Source: an uncultured Actinomycetes bacterium
GTDB lineage: Bacteria > Actinomycetota > Acidimicrobiia > Acidimicrobiales > SZUA-35
Reading direction: 5' to 3'
Assembly (NCBI GenBank): GCA_902826025.1
Contig: CADEDH010000052.1
Coordinates: 1-47,184, forward strand
Length of the DNA stretch: 47,184 nt
Part shown: positions 6,703 through 15,174 of the stretch, piece by piece
Layout of the letters: every line of letters begins with the position of its first letter
How positions within the stretch are numbered: the first letter of the stretch is position 1
The notes under the pieces: generated by a model
What the model was told of the DNA's origin: nothing
Seen by the model: only the letters and a program-made list of their open reading frames with translations
Database searches by the model: none
Translations under genes and position numbers: made by a program

Positions 6703-7464
6703 TCACATCCCGTCGTCGGTGGTTTCCTCGATGACCTTGCGCCAAGCCTGGAGCTGCGACACGTAGGGGAAGTCGAACTGGTCTCCCAGGCCGCCCACGA
6801 TCTCCCGGGCCTGCTCGGCCACCGCTTCGGCCTTGTCGGGGGTGAGGGCGGCGATGAAGCTGGTGGACAGGACCCGGTCCACCACCCCTTCCACGGTGGT
6901 GGGATAGGGGTTGGCGATACGCCATTCGTCGACCGAGCCGAAGCGGGAGTCGGAGTTGATGGCGCGGCGCCAGTGCATGTCCCGGTAGCGGGGCGTGTTG
7001 CCGGCGAACCGGTCTACCAGTTCGGTGAGGGCGGCCACCCACGGCTCGCTCTCGTCTCGCACGTTCCACACGGTGACCAGGTGTCCGCCGGGCTTGAGTA
7101 CCCGGTGGATCTCGTCGAGCGCCGGGCGGTAGTCGAACCAGTGGAACGACTGGGAGGCCACGATGGTGTTGGCCGTACCGTCGTCCATGGGAATGGCCTC
7201 GGCCGAGCCGATGCGCACCTCGGCCTCGGGCACGGTCTCGGACAGCAGGCTGCGCATGGTGATCACGGGCTCAACGGCGATCACCGGCTGGCCCAGATCC
7301 ACCAGCTGCCGGGTGAAGATGCCGGTGCCGGCTCCCAGCTCGACCACCACGCCGTGCCCGTAACGGTCCACCACCCGGCGGGCCACGCCCGGGTGATAGG
7401 TGGGACGGCTCCGGTGGTAGCGGTCGCCTTCGCGTGCGTAACCCGTTGCTGCTGCTTCGTGCAC
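6703..7464 (-). CDS. Class I SAM-dependent methyltransferase
   Basis: 253 residues from a GTG at 7464. SAM-binding motif I is VVELGAGTGIFTRQL, with the acidic end of strand 2 in VIAVEPVITM, motif II-like SAEAIPMDDGTANTIVASQS and the post-strand WFDYRPALDEIHRVLKPGG typical of Methyltransf_11 proteins. The C-terminal half contains VWNVRDESEPWVAALTELV and no further recognised domain. The substrate is unknown. The start could also be the adjacent GTG at 7467; the longer open frame upstream has no family similarity. Between it and the divergent HAD gene lie 186 bp with no other gene. Confidence 0.8.
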   Translation of the reverse strand: MHEAAATGYAREGDRYHRSRPTYHPGVARRVVDRYGHGVVVELGAGTGIFTRQLVDLGQPVIAVEPVITMRSLLSETVPEAEVRIGSAEAIPMDDGTANTIVASQSFHWFDYRPALDEIHRVLKPGGHLVTVWNVRDESEPWVAALTELVDRFAGNTPRYRDMHWRRAINSDSRFGSVDEWRIANPYPTTVEGVVDRVLSTSFIAALTPDKAEAVAEQAREIVGGLGDQFDFPYVSQLQAWRKVIEETTDDGM

Positions 7465-7637
7465 CACTCCATCATGGTGCCCGGATACGTCGCGCTTCAC
7501 GCCGCTCGGGCCGAGATAACAACGTGGATTCCCCCGGAACGGACACGCTCCCATCTGGGTACTTGTGCCGACCGGGGAACTTCACCCAGCATCCTGGCCT
7601 GCGCTCCCGGGTCCCGGGCAGGCTCGAACGGCCTGGT

Positions 7638-7643
7638 TACGCT
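7638..7643 (+). promoter_or_regulatory. -10 box, leaderless start of HAD gene
   Basis: TACGCT lies 7 nt before the ATG at 7651. The rest of the upstream 186 bp shows no clear regulatory repeat. Confidence 0.45.
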
Positions 7644-7650
7644 CCCTGTC

Positions 7651-8307
7651 ATGCCTCGACCTGAGCTGGTGATCTTCGACTGTGACGGGGTGCTGGTCGA
7701 CTCCGAGACGCTGGTGATCGAGATCGAGCGCCAGATGCTGGCCGAGCTGGGGGTGGCCATGACGGCGGAGGAGATCAACCGCCGATTCACCGGCCGCTCC
7801 GATGCCGCGATGCACGCCGAGCTGAGCCGTGAGCTGGGCGTCGACCTGGGCGAGGAGTTCTCGGCCCGCCGCACTGAACGGGTGTGGGCGGCCTTCGACT
7901 CATCGCTGCGCGCCGTGGCCGGCATGCCCGAGGTTCTGGCCGGACTGGCCCTGCCCCGGTGCGTGGCCTCGTCCAGCGTGCCGGCCCGGATCGAGCGGTC
8001 GCTCACCGTGACCGGTCTGATCGATCACTTCGACGGCCGGCTCTACAGCGCCACCATGGTGCAGCGGGGCAAGCCGGCCCCCGACCTGTTCCTTCTCGCC
8101 GCCGAGCGGTGCGGGGTCGAGCCCGGCCGGTGCCTGGTGGTGGAGGACTCGCCGTACGGGGTGGCCGGGGCGGTGGCGGCTGGCATGCGGGCCATCGGGT
8201 TCACGGCCGCCGGCCACAACCTGCCCGACGCCGCCGAACGCCTCACGGCGGCGGGAGCCGACCTCGTGGTCGAGCGGGCATCGGATCTTCCCGCCTGCTG
8301 GAGCTGA
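7651..8307 (+). CDS. HAD superfamily phosphatase (beta-phosphoglucomutase/phosphatase-like)
   Basis: 218 residues. HAD motif I is IFDCDGVLVDSE (Asp nucleophile and general acid), motif II falls at CVASSSVPARIE, motif III Lys is in RGKPAPDLFLLAAERCG, and motif IV is CLVVEDSPYGVAGAVAAGM. The helical cap between residues about 17 and 85 (subclass I) is that of small sugar-phosphate phosphatases or mutases. The combination SSS and GKPAPDLF suggests a phosphatase acting on a small phosphorylated metabolite, but the substrate is not readable. It stands alone, convergent with the ClC gene 13 bp downstream. Confidence 0.85.
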   Translation: MPRPELVIFDCDGVLVDSETLVIEIERQMLAELGVAMTAEEINRRFTGRSDAAMHAELSRELGVDLGEEFSARRTERVWAAFDSSLRAVAGMPEVLAGLALPRCVASSSVPARIERSLTVTGLIDHFDGRLYSATMVQRGKPAPDLFLLAAERCGVEPGRCLVVEDSPYGVAGAVAAGMRAIGFTAAGHNLPDAAERLTAAGADLVVERASDLPACWS

Positions 8308-8320
8308 GCGGGCCGCCGCC

Positions 8321-9781
8321 TCAGGCGTCGTCGTCGAGCACGATGCGTCTCGGGTTGCCGGTGAGCAGGGGGAGCGGGACGGCCTGGAGGCGGGCCACGC
8401 CGCAGTCGAGCAGGTAACAGGCCCCCACGATCAGGGCGTTGAGCGGGACCAGCCGCAGGTCGCCCGTCATCTCGGCCACCATGACGACGGCCACCAGGGG
8501 CGAGCGGACGCTGGTCGCCAGGCCGACGGCCATCACCACCAGCATCCCGTCCCACCACGAACCGGGCAGGCTGAGGCCGATCTCGGCGGCGGCATGGTAG
8601 GTGGTCAGGGCGGCGCCGGCCGCCACCGCCAGCGAGGGTGACACGATGCCGCCGGGGGCGCCGGCCCCGATGGCGAACGTGGTGGCCACCAGCTTGCCCG
8701 CCAGGAGGGCCAGGGCCAGGGCGACGGTGGGCTCGGTGGCGGCCTGGCGGATGGCTTCCATGCCGTTGCCGGCGGCGACGGGCACGGCGGCCACGGCCAC
8801 CCCGGCGGCCAGGGCCAGGGCGGCCGGGCCCAGCCAGCGCAGCCAGGGCTCAGGTCCGTCGCCGGCCCGGGCCGTGCGGGCCGCCAGATGCTCCCTGACG
8901 AGGAAGAAGATGCGGCTGGCAGCGTAGGCGGGAACGAGGGCCACCAACGCCAGCAGCACCGTGGCCCCGCTCAGCGGGTGGTCGGCAGCGGGAAAGATCG
9001 TGCCGCCCCCGAACAGGAACCGGGTGGCGGCGAAGCCGACCACCGCCCCGCCGGGGGCGTAGAACCAGGCACCCCGACCCGCCACCGACCCCGCCACCGA
9101 CTCCGGCTCGCTTCCCGGGCCCGTTGGCGATCTCCGGTCGGCCCGGAGGTGCTCGTCGGTGTACAGGATGGCAGCGAGCGGGGCGTGGTAGGCGGCGCTG
9201 AAGGCGGCGGCGACACCGGCGCTGGCCAGGGGGGCCACCGGGCGGCGGGCGAGCCGGGCGGCCGACACCCCGAGGCTTCCGCCGGTCTCCACGATCGCCG
9301 ACTCCCGGCCGATCGAGGCCAGGCCCAGGCTGGCGGCCAGCGTGCCGGCGGCCCGGGTGAGCGAGCCGGCCAGCGACGGTCCGGGGCCGTCGCCCCGGGC
9401 GGCGGCGGCCACCGCCGCCATCCCCAGGCGCCGGTGGTAGCGGGCGGCGGCATGGCGTCCGACGGCGACGGCGCCGAACACCGCCACCGCCACGGTGGCC
9501 GCCAGCCGCCAGCGAGGCAGCGAGGCGGCGGCGTCGATGGGGTCGCCTGATCCGGCCAGCACGGTGAGGCCGTGCTCGATCAGCCACCGGAACCCGCGGG
9601 CGAAACCGGCGGCCGCCACGGACACCGCAGCCACCAGGACGGCGCTCACCGGCCCGTCGAGCCGGGCCGGAACCGAAATCCGGCGGCCGCGGCGCGACAC
9701 GGGCCGCACCCGGGGCCCTGCCGCGTCGTTGCGCCGAACCAGCTGCATTCCTCCAGCCTGGCCCGGCTCGATCCATCTCAC
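8321..9781 (-). CDS. ClC-family chloride channel/transporter
   Basis: 486 residues, multi-pass membrane protein with about ten hydrophobic segments. ClC signatures: ASIGRESAIVETGGSLG in place of the usual GREGP selectivity motif (here GRESA), AAAFSAAYHAPLAAILYTDE with the gating-glutamate position in the TDE segment, and GAGAPGGIVSPSLAVAAGAA corresponding to the GxFxP motif. It conducts or exchanges anions across the inner membrane; the altered GRESA suggests changed ion preference. No CBS domains follow. The start could be GTG 9781, with CAGCGT 6 nt upstream, or ATG 9748, whose GGAGGA is too close; 9781 is preferred but overlaps the lysR promoter region. Confidence 0.8.
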   Translation of the reverse strand: MRWIEPGQAGGMQLVRRNDAAGPRVRPVSRRGRRISVPARLDGPVSAVLVAAVSVAAAGFARGFRWLIEHGLTVLAGSGDPIDAAASLPRWRLAATVAVAVFGAVAVGRHAAARYHRRLGMAAVAAAARGDGPGPSLAGSLTRAAGTLAASLGLASIGRESAIVETGGSLGVSAARLARRPVAPLASAGVAAAFSAAYHAPLAAILYTDEHLRADRRSPTGPGSEPESVAGSVAGRGAWFYAPGGAVVGFAATRFLFGGGTIFPAADHPLSGATVLLALVALVPAYAASRIFFLVREHLAARTARAGDGPEPWLRWLGPAALALAAGVAVAAVPVAAGNGMEAIRQAATEPTVALALALLAGKLVATTFAIGAGAPGGIVSPSLAVAAGAALTTYHAAAEIGLSLPGSWWDGMLVVMAVGLATSVRSPLVAVVMVAEMTGDLRLVPLNALIVGACYLLDCGVARLQAVPLPLLTGNPRRIVLDDDA

Positions 9782-9796
9782 AAAGCGACGCTGAGA

Positions 9797-9815
9797 AGAT
9801 CTTCACATAGGATCT
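9797..9815. promoter_or_regulatory. LysR-type operator candidate over the lysR -10
   Basis: AGATC (9797-9801) and GATCT (9811-9815) form an interrupted palindrome with a 9-base centre, a layout typical of LysR binding sites. It overlaps TAGGAT (9808-9813), which ends 6 nt before the lysR ATG, and is 16 bp from the divergent ClC start. Autorepression of lysR and control of the ClC gene are plausible. Confidence 0.5.
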
Positions 9816-9819
9816 GCCT

Positions 9820-10725
9820 ATGGATATACGGCAGGTGGCGTTCGTCGTGGCCATCGTGGACCACGGCGGCTTCACCCGGGCAGCCGCCGCGCTCGGCCTG
9901 GCGCAGCCATCGCTGTCCCAGGGCGTGCGCCGCCTGGAGGCGGAGCTGGGGGCACCGCTGCTGGCCCGGGTGGGTCGCCGGGTGGAACTGACCGAGGCCG
10001 GCGAGGCGTTCCTGGGCCCGGCCCGCCGGCTGCTGCGGGAGGCCCAGCGGGCCCGGGACGTGGTGGCGGCCCACGCCGGGCTGACCGCCGGCACCCTCGA
10101 CCTGGTGGCCCTGGCCTCCCTCGCCGTCGATCCGGTGGCCGGCCTCGTGGCCGACTATCGGGGCCGCCACCCCGGGGTGACGGTGCGGATGCTCGACCCG
10201 ACGAGCCCGGCCCACCTGCTCGATCTCGTCCGCTCCGGTCGGGCCGAAGTGGGGATCACCGAGGCCGACCGGTCGCTGGCCGGGCTGGCCTCGGTCACCC
10301 TGTCTCACCAGGTGCTGGTGGCTGTGCTGCCGCCCGGCCGGGCGGGCGGCCCGGGGGCGGACGCCTCCGGCCCGATGACGCCGGACGAACTGGCCCGGGA
10401 ATCGATGGTCGTGACCCCGCCGGGGACGTCGCTGCGCACACTGGTCGACCGGTTCGTGGGGGCGGGCTCGTCGGCCCTGCAGGTGGCGGTAGAGACCGAT
10501 CAGCGTGACGTGCTCGTGCCCCTGGTCCTGCGGGGGGCCGGAGCGTCCGTGCTTCCTCCGGCGTTGGCCGCGGCGGCCGCCGCCGGCGGGGCCGTGATCC
10601 GGTCGCTCGATCCACCGGTGGAGCGCCGGATCGTGCTCGCCCACCCGCCCGACGGCCTGTCCCCGGCCGCCACCGCCTTCGTGGCCGAGGCGCGGCGGGC
10701 CACGGAGTCACCGCCGCCGGATTGA
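9820..10725 (+). CDS. LysR-family transcriptional regulator
   Basis: 301 residues. The N-terminal winged HTH is clear: MDIRQVAFVVAIVDHGGFTR, then AAAALGLAQPSLSQGVRRLE and AELGAPLLARVGRRVELTEAG. The C-terminal two-lobe effector domain starts around residue 90 (GTLDLVALASLAVDPVAGLV) and includes the typical VGITEADRSLAG segment. Effector unknown. It is divergent from the ClC gene with 38 bp between the starts, and LysR proteins commonly control the divergent neighbour, so chloride-channel expression is the first candidate target. The stop codon lies inside the lhr promoter, so lhr and lysR are tightly abutted. Confidence 0.9.
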   Translation: MDIRQVAFVVAIVDHGGFTRAAAALGLAQPSLSQGVRRLEAELGAPLLARVGRRVELTEAGEAFLGPARRLLREAQRARDVVAAHAGLTAGTLDLVALASLAVDPVAGLVADYRGRHPGVTVRMLDPTSPAHLLDLVRSGRAEVGITEADRSLAGLASVTLSHQVLVAVLPPGRAGGPGADASGPMTPDELARESMVVTPPGTSLRTLVDRFVGAGSSALQVAVETDQRDVLVPLVLRGAGASVLPPALAAAAAAGGAVIRSLDPPVERRIVLAHPPDGLSPAATAFVAEARRATESPPPD

Positions 10726-10748
10726 CTGTCACACCCCCCGGCTAGGGT
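10722..10748 (+). promoter_or_regulatory. PafBC/RecA-NDp-like DNA-damage promoter of lhr
   Basis: TTGACTGTCACACCCCC starts at 10722 and TAGGGT is at 10743-10748, 8 nt before the ATG at 10757. The distance from TGTC to TAnnnT is 12 nt, identical to the HNH gene promoter at 830-856. The block overlaps the lysR stop codon, so conservation there is not due to coding of a shared protein. Confidence 0.65.
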
Positions 10749-10756
10749 CGGTGGGC

Positions 10757-13700
10757 ATGACGGTCGTCGGCAACTTCGAGCAGCTCCGCCTCGATGCGGG
10801 CCAGGGGCCGGGCCGCTTGTTCGACCCGGCCATCCGCCCTCCGGTGCTGGCCCTCCGGCGGGACCTGGTGCCCGGCGTGGCCTTCCATCCGGCGGTGGCG
10901 GCCTGGTTCGAGCGCCGGTTCCCGGCCGGGCCCACCCCGCCCCAGGTGGAGGCGTGGCCCCTGATCGCCTCCGGCCGTCACACCCTGGTGGCCGCCCCCA
11001 CCGGCTCGGGCAAAACGTTGGCCGGGTTCCTCATGGCCATCAACCGGCTCTACCTGGCTCACGCCAAGGGCGCCGACGTGTCGGGCACCCGGGTGGTGTA
11101 CGTGTCGCCCCTCAAGGCCCTGGCGGTCGACATCGCCGAGAACCTGGAACGGCCCCTGGCCGAGATCGCCGAGACGGCGGCCGCCCTCGGGCTGTCGGCG
11201 CCCGCCCTCACGGTGGCGGTGCGCACCGGAGACACCCCCACCAGCGAGCGCCAGGCCATGGTCCGCCGGCCCCGCACCTTTCTCATCACCACCCCGGAGT
11301 CGCTGTACCTCCTGGTCACGGCGGCCCGGAGCCGGGAGGTGCTGGCGGCGGTTGAGACCGTGATCGTCGACGAGATCCACGCCGTGGCCCGAGACAAGCG
11401 GGGTTCCCACCTGGCCCTCACCCTGGAGCGGCTGGCCCACGCCGCTCGCCAGCCGCCGGCCCGGGTCGGCCTGTCGGCCACCCAGCGCCCGATCGATACC
11501 GTGGCCCGCCTGCTCGTCGGCACCCGCACCGATGCCGCCGGCGGGGTCGACTGCGCCATCGTCGATGCCGGCCACCAGCGCCACCTCGACCTGGCCATCG
11601 AGTTGCCCGACAGCGAGTTGGAGGCGGTGGCGTCGGCCACCCAGATGGCCCAGGTGCTCGACCGGATCGCCGAGCTGGTGGATGGGCACCGCACCACGCT
11701 GGTGTTCGTCAACACCCGGAGCCTGGCCGAGCGGTTGGCCCACGAGCTGGGGGAGCGCCTCGGCGATGACGTGGTGGCGGCCCACCACGGCAGCCTGAGC
11801 CGGGAGCGCCGCCACCGGGTGGAACGCCGGCTCCGGGCCGGCGAGCTGCGGGCGCTGGTGGCCACCGCCTCGCTGGAGCTGGGGATCGACGTGGGCCCGG
11901 TGGAGCTGGTGTGCCAGATCGGCTCGCCCCGCTCGATCGCCACCTTCCTCCAGCGGGTCGGCCGCTCGAACCACACCCGGGCCGGCACCCCCCGGGGTCG
12001 CCTCTACCCCCTCACGCGAGACGAGCTGGTGGAGTGCACGGCGCTCGTCTGGGCTGTGCGTGAAGGCCAGCTCGACGTGCTCCGGCCCCCGGAGGCCCCG
12101 CTCGACATCCTGGCCCAGCAGATCGTGGCCGAGACCGGGGCCGAGCCGTGGACGGCCGACGGCCTGTACGAGCTGGTCACCCGGGCCTCGCCCTACGCCG
12201 GGCTGAGCCGAGCCGAGTTCGACAATGTGGTCACCCTGGTGAGCGAGGGGATCATGACCGGCCGGGGCCGGCGGGCGGCGTGGGTGCACCACGATGCCGT
12301 GAACGGCGAGCTGCGGGGCCGGCGGGGGGCCCGCCTCGTGGCCATCACCTCGGGCGGAGCCATACCCGAGATCTACGACATGCGGGTGGTGGCCGAGCCC
12401 GACGAGACGTTCATCGGCACCGTCACCGAAGACTGGGCCCTCGAGTCGGCGGCCGGCGACATCTTCCTTCTCGGCACCCACTCGTGGCGGATCCGCCAGG
12501 TCACCGGTGGGGTAGTACGGGTGACCGACGCCGGCGACGCCCCGCCCACCGTGCCGTTCTGGACGGGGGAGGCCCCGGCCCGCACCGCCGAGCTGTCGGC
12601 CCAGGTGTCGGCCCTGCGGGCCCGGGTCGACCAATACCTCCGGGCCGGCAACCCGGCGGGGGCAACCGCCTGGCTGCAGGAGGCCACCGGCATCGAAGGC
12701 CACGCCGCCGCCCTCATGGTCACCTACCTGGCGGCCGGAGTGGCCGTGCTGGGGGCCATGCCCACGGCCCAGCACCTGGTGATGGAGCGCTTCTTCGACG
12801 ACGCCGACGGCATGCAGCTCGTGATCCACTCGCCGTTGGGCGGTCGCATCAACCGGGCCATGGGCTACGCCCTGCGCAAGCGGTTCTGCGTCGGGTTCAA
12901 CTTCGAGCTCCAGGCGGCCGCCAGCGACGATGCGGTGGTCATCTCCCTCGGGCCCCACCACTCGTTCCCCCTCACCGACGTCCGCCACTTCCTCCGCCCC
13001 GACACGATCCGGCCCACGCTCACCCAGGCCGTGCTCGACCAGCCGGCGTTCCAGTCCCGTTGGCGGTGGAACCTGAACCGGGCCCTGGTGGTGCTGCGGA
13101 TGCGCAACGGCCGGCGCAACCCACCGCCGATCCAGCGGATGGAGAGCGACGATCTTCTGGCCGCCGTCTTTCCCGACGCCGCCGCCTGCCAGGAGAACGT
13201 CACGGGGCCCCGCACCATCCCCGACCATCCCCTGATCCGCCAGACCATCCACGACACGCTCACCGAAGGCATGGACGTCGATGGTCTGATCGAGCTGTGG
13301 CGGGCCCTCGATGCCGGCACGGTGACGATGAGCTGTGTCGACACCACCGAACCGTCGGCGCTGAGCCACGAGATCCTCACCGCCCGGCCCTACGCCTTCC
13401 TCGACGACGGCGAGGCCGCCGACCGCCGCACCCGGGCCGTGCCCCTTCGCCGCACCCTGCCGCTCGACCCATCGAATCTGGGGGCGCTCGACCCGGCGGC
13501 GGTGGCCGAGGTACGGGCCGAGCTGGCCCCCACCCCCCGCACCGCCGACGAGCTGCACGACCTCCTTCGGGACCTCGTGCTCCTGGGCGCCCACGAGCCG
13601 TGGCGCCCCTTGTTCGACGAGCTGGCGGCCCGGGGTCGGGCCGCGGCCGTTTCCTGGGCCGGGGCCGAGCGATGGCATCCGGTGGAGTCGGCCCACGCCG

Positions 13701-15130
13701 TCGCCGTGCTCATCGGCGGGCCGGCCGGAGCCGATGACCGGGACGGGGAGCCACTGTTCCCCGAGCAGGTGGCGGCCACCGTGGTGCGGGGGCACCTGGA
13801 GCTGCATTCGCCCGTCACCGAGGCCGAGCTGGGCCGGATCACCGGCCTGTCGCCCACCCTGCTCAAGGTGGCGCTGGCCACCCTGGAGACCGAAGGCTCT
13901 GCTATCCAGGGCCGTTTCACGGCCGGTGCCATCCAGGGCCGTTTCACGGCCGGTGCCATCCAGGGCCGTCTCGCTCCCGGCGTGGAGGATGGACTGGCAG
14001 AGGAGGCGGCGGTGGAGTGGTGCTCCCGGCGCCTCCTGGCCCGGATGCACGGCCGCTCCCGGGGGGCCCGGCGGCGAGCGGTGGAACCGGTCACCCCCGA
14101 GCAGTTCGTCCGCTTCCTCACCCGATGGCAGCATGTGGCCCCCGGCACCCGCTTGGCCTCGGCCGACGGCCTGGCCCGGCTGGTGGAGCAGCTCCAGGGG
14201 TGGGAGGCGGCGGTGGCGGCTTGGGAGCCGGACCTGTTGGCCGGCCGGCTCGAACGCTACGACACCCGCTGGATCGACCAGCTGTGCCACGCCGGCGAGC
14301 TGCAGTGGCTACGCCTGTCGCCCCGGGCTGCTGCGGCCGACCCCGATCGCCGGGGTGGCGGCCCGTCGAAGGCCACCCCGATCACGATCCTGTACCGCCA
14401 CGACCTCCCCTGGCTGCTGAGCGCCGGACGGGGTGAGGCCGAGCCGGCCCGACCGTCGGCGGGGGCGGTGGCCGAGGTGGCCGAAGCGCTCGGCTGCCAC
14501 GGGCCCCGGTTCCTCACCGAGCTCACGGCCGACACCGGCCGCCTCGCCCCCGACGTGGAGGCCGCCCTGTGGGACGGGGTGGCCCGGGGCCTGTTCACGG
14601 CCGACGGGTTCGAGGCCGTCCGGTCGCTCACCACCGGGGGCCCCAGCCGCCGGGAGGAACGCCAGGCTCGGGCCCTGTCCCGCCTGCGCCGCCAGGGCGT
14701 GCGGGCGGCCCACGGCGCCGGTCGGTGGGCCCTCGTGCCCCCGGCGGGCGGGCCCGACGGGGAAGAGGCGGCCGACCGGCACGATCTGGCCGAGGCCCTG
14801 GCCGACCAGCTCCTGGCCCGGTGGGGCGTCCTGTTCTACGACCTGTACGCCCACGAGAACCTGGCCGTCCCCTGGCGGGAGTTGCAGTGGGCTCTGCGTC
14901 GGCTGGAAGACCGGGGCCTGGTGCGGGGCGGGCGCTTCGTGAAGGGCTTCAGCGGCGAGCAGTTCGCCCTGCCGGAGGCTGTGGAGGGACTCAACCAGGT
15001 CCGCCGTCACGAACCGACCGGCCACACCGTCTCCGTCTGCGGCTGCGATCCTCTCAACCTCACCGGCGTCATCCTCTCCGGCCCCCGCGTGCCCTCGCGA
15101 CGGACGGAACGGGTGGTGCTGCCCGTCTGA
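10757..15130 (+). CDS. lhr: Large ATP-dependent helicase Lhr
   Basis: 1457 residues, close to the full length of bacterial Lhr. Helicase motifs in order: Q-motif region TPPQVEAWPLI, Walker A APTGSGKT (K86), DEIH (205-208), LSATQRPID, VFVNTRSLAERLAHELG, and motif VI QRVGRSNH (399-406). A winged helix and Lhr-specific domains follow, then the long C-terminal domain ending near 1457. Lhr is a 3'-5' single-stranded-DNA translocase that unwinds RNA-DNA hybrids and, in mycobacteria, is part of the DNA-damage response, matching its upstream PafBC-like motif. An in-frame 27-base repeat inserts AIQGRFTAG copies at residues about 1049-1075. Leaderless ATG 8 nt after TAGGGT. Confidence 0.93.
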   Translation: MTVVGNFEQLRLDAGQGPGRLFDPAIRPPVLALRRDLVPGVAFHPAVAAWFERRFPAGPTPPQVEAWPLIASGRHTLVAAPTGSGKTLAGFLMAINRLYLAHAKGADVSGTRVVYVSPLKALAVDIAENLERPLAEIAETAAALGLSAPALTVAVRTGDTPTSERQAMVRRPRTFLITTPESLYLLVTAARSREVLAAVETVIVDEIHAVARDKRGSHLALTLERLAHAARQPPARVGLSATQRPIDTVARLLVGTRTDAAGGVDCAIVDAGHQRHLDLAIELPDSELEAVASATQMAQVLDRIAELVDGHRTTLVFVNTRSLAERLAHELGERLGDDVVAAHHGSLSRERRHRVERRLRAGELRALVATASLELGIDVGPVELVCQIGSPRSIATFLQRVGRSNHTRAGTPRGRLYPLTRDELVECTALVWAVREGQLDVLRPPEAPLDILAQQIVAETGAEPWTADGLYELVTRASPYAGLSRAEFDNVVTLVSEGIMTGRGRRAAWVHHDAVNGELRGRRGARLVAITSGGAIPEIYDMRVVAEPDETFIGTVTEDWALESAAGDIFLLGTHSWRIRQVTGGVVRVTDAGDAPPTVPFWTGEAPARTAELSAQVSALRARVDQYLRAGNPAGATAWLQEATGIEGHAAALMVTYLAAGVAVLGAMPTAQHLVMERFFDDADGMQLVIHSPLGGRINRAMGYALRKRFCVGFNFELQAAASDDAVVISLGPHHSFPLTDVRHFLRPDTIRPTLTQAVLDQPAFQSRWRWNLNRALVVLRMRNGRRNPPPIQRMESDDLLAAVFPDAAACQENVTGPRTIPDHPLIRQTIHDTLTEGMDVDGLIELWRALDAGTVTMSCVDTTEPSALSHEILTARPYAFLDDGEAADRRTRAVPLRRTLPLDPSNLGALDPAAVAEVRAELAPTPRTADELHDLLRDLVLLGAHEPWRPLFDELAARGRAAAVSWAGAERWHPVESAHAVAVLIGGPAGADDRDGEPLFPEQVAATVVRGHLELHSPVTEAELGRITGLSPTLLKVALATLETEGSAIQGRFTAGAIQGRFTAGAIQGRLAPGVEDGLAEEAAVEWCSRRLLARMHGRSRGARRRAVEPVTPEQFVRFLTRWQHVAPGTRLASADGLARLVEQLQGWEAAVAAWEPDLLAGRLERYDTRWIDQLCHAGELQWLRLSPRAAAADPDRRGGGPSKATPITILYRHDLPWLLSAGRGEAEPARPSAGAVAEVAEALGCHGPRFLTELTADTGRLAPDVEAALWDGVARGLFTADGFEAVRSLTTGGPSRREERQARALSRLRRQGVRAAHGAGRWALVPPAGGPDGEEAADRHDLAEALADQLLARWGVLFYDLYAHENLAVPWRELQWALRRLEDRGLVRGGRFVKGFSGEQFALPEAVEGLNQVRRHEPTGHTVSVCGCDPLNLTGVILSGPRVPSRRTERVVLPV
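13904..13971 (+). repeat. 27-bp in-frame tandem repeat inside lhr
   Basis: Two full copies (13904-13930 and 13931-13957) and the first part of a third (13958 on) encode IQGRFTAGA repeated. The unit is 27 bases, so the frame is kept. It lies at a boundary in the C-terminal region, probably a loop, and contains the short palindrome GCCGTTTCACGGC. Confidence 0.9.
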
Positions 15131-15162
15131 GAAAAGGGCGGCGGCCCCACGAGGTGGTTCTT

Positions 15163-15168
15163 TAGACT
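15163..15168 (+). promoter_or_regulatory. -10 box, leaderless start of Eis-like gene
   Basis: TAGACT ends 6 nt before the ATG at 15175. Confidence 0.5.
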
Positions 15169-15174
15169 CGCCCG

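Noticed and set aside
10742..14290. Very long open frame opposite lhr
   Set aside because: It is antisense to clear helicase motifs and its composition is that of a GC-rich shadow; no family features. The long frames opposite the hybrid kinase and the carnitine operon are rejected for the same reason.
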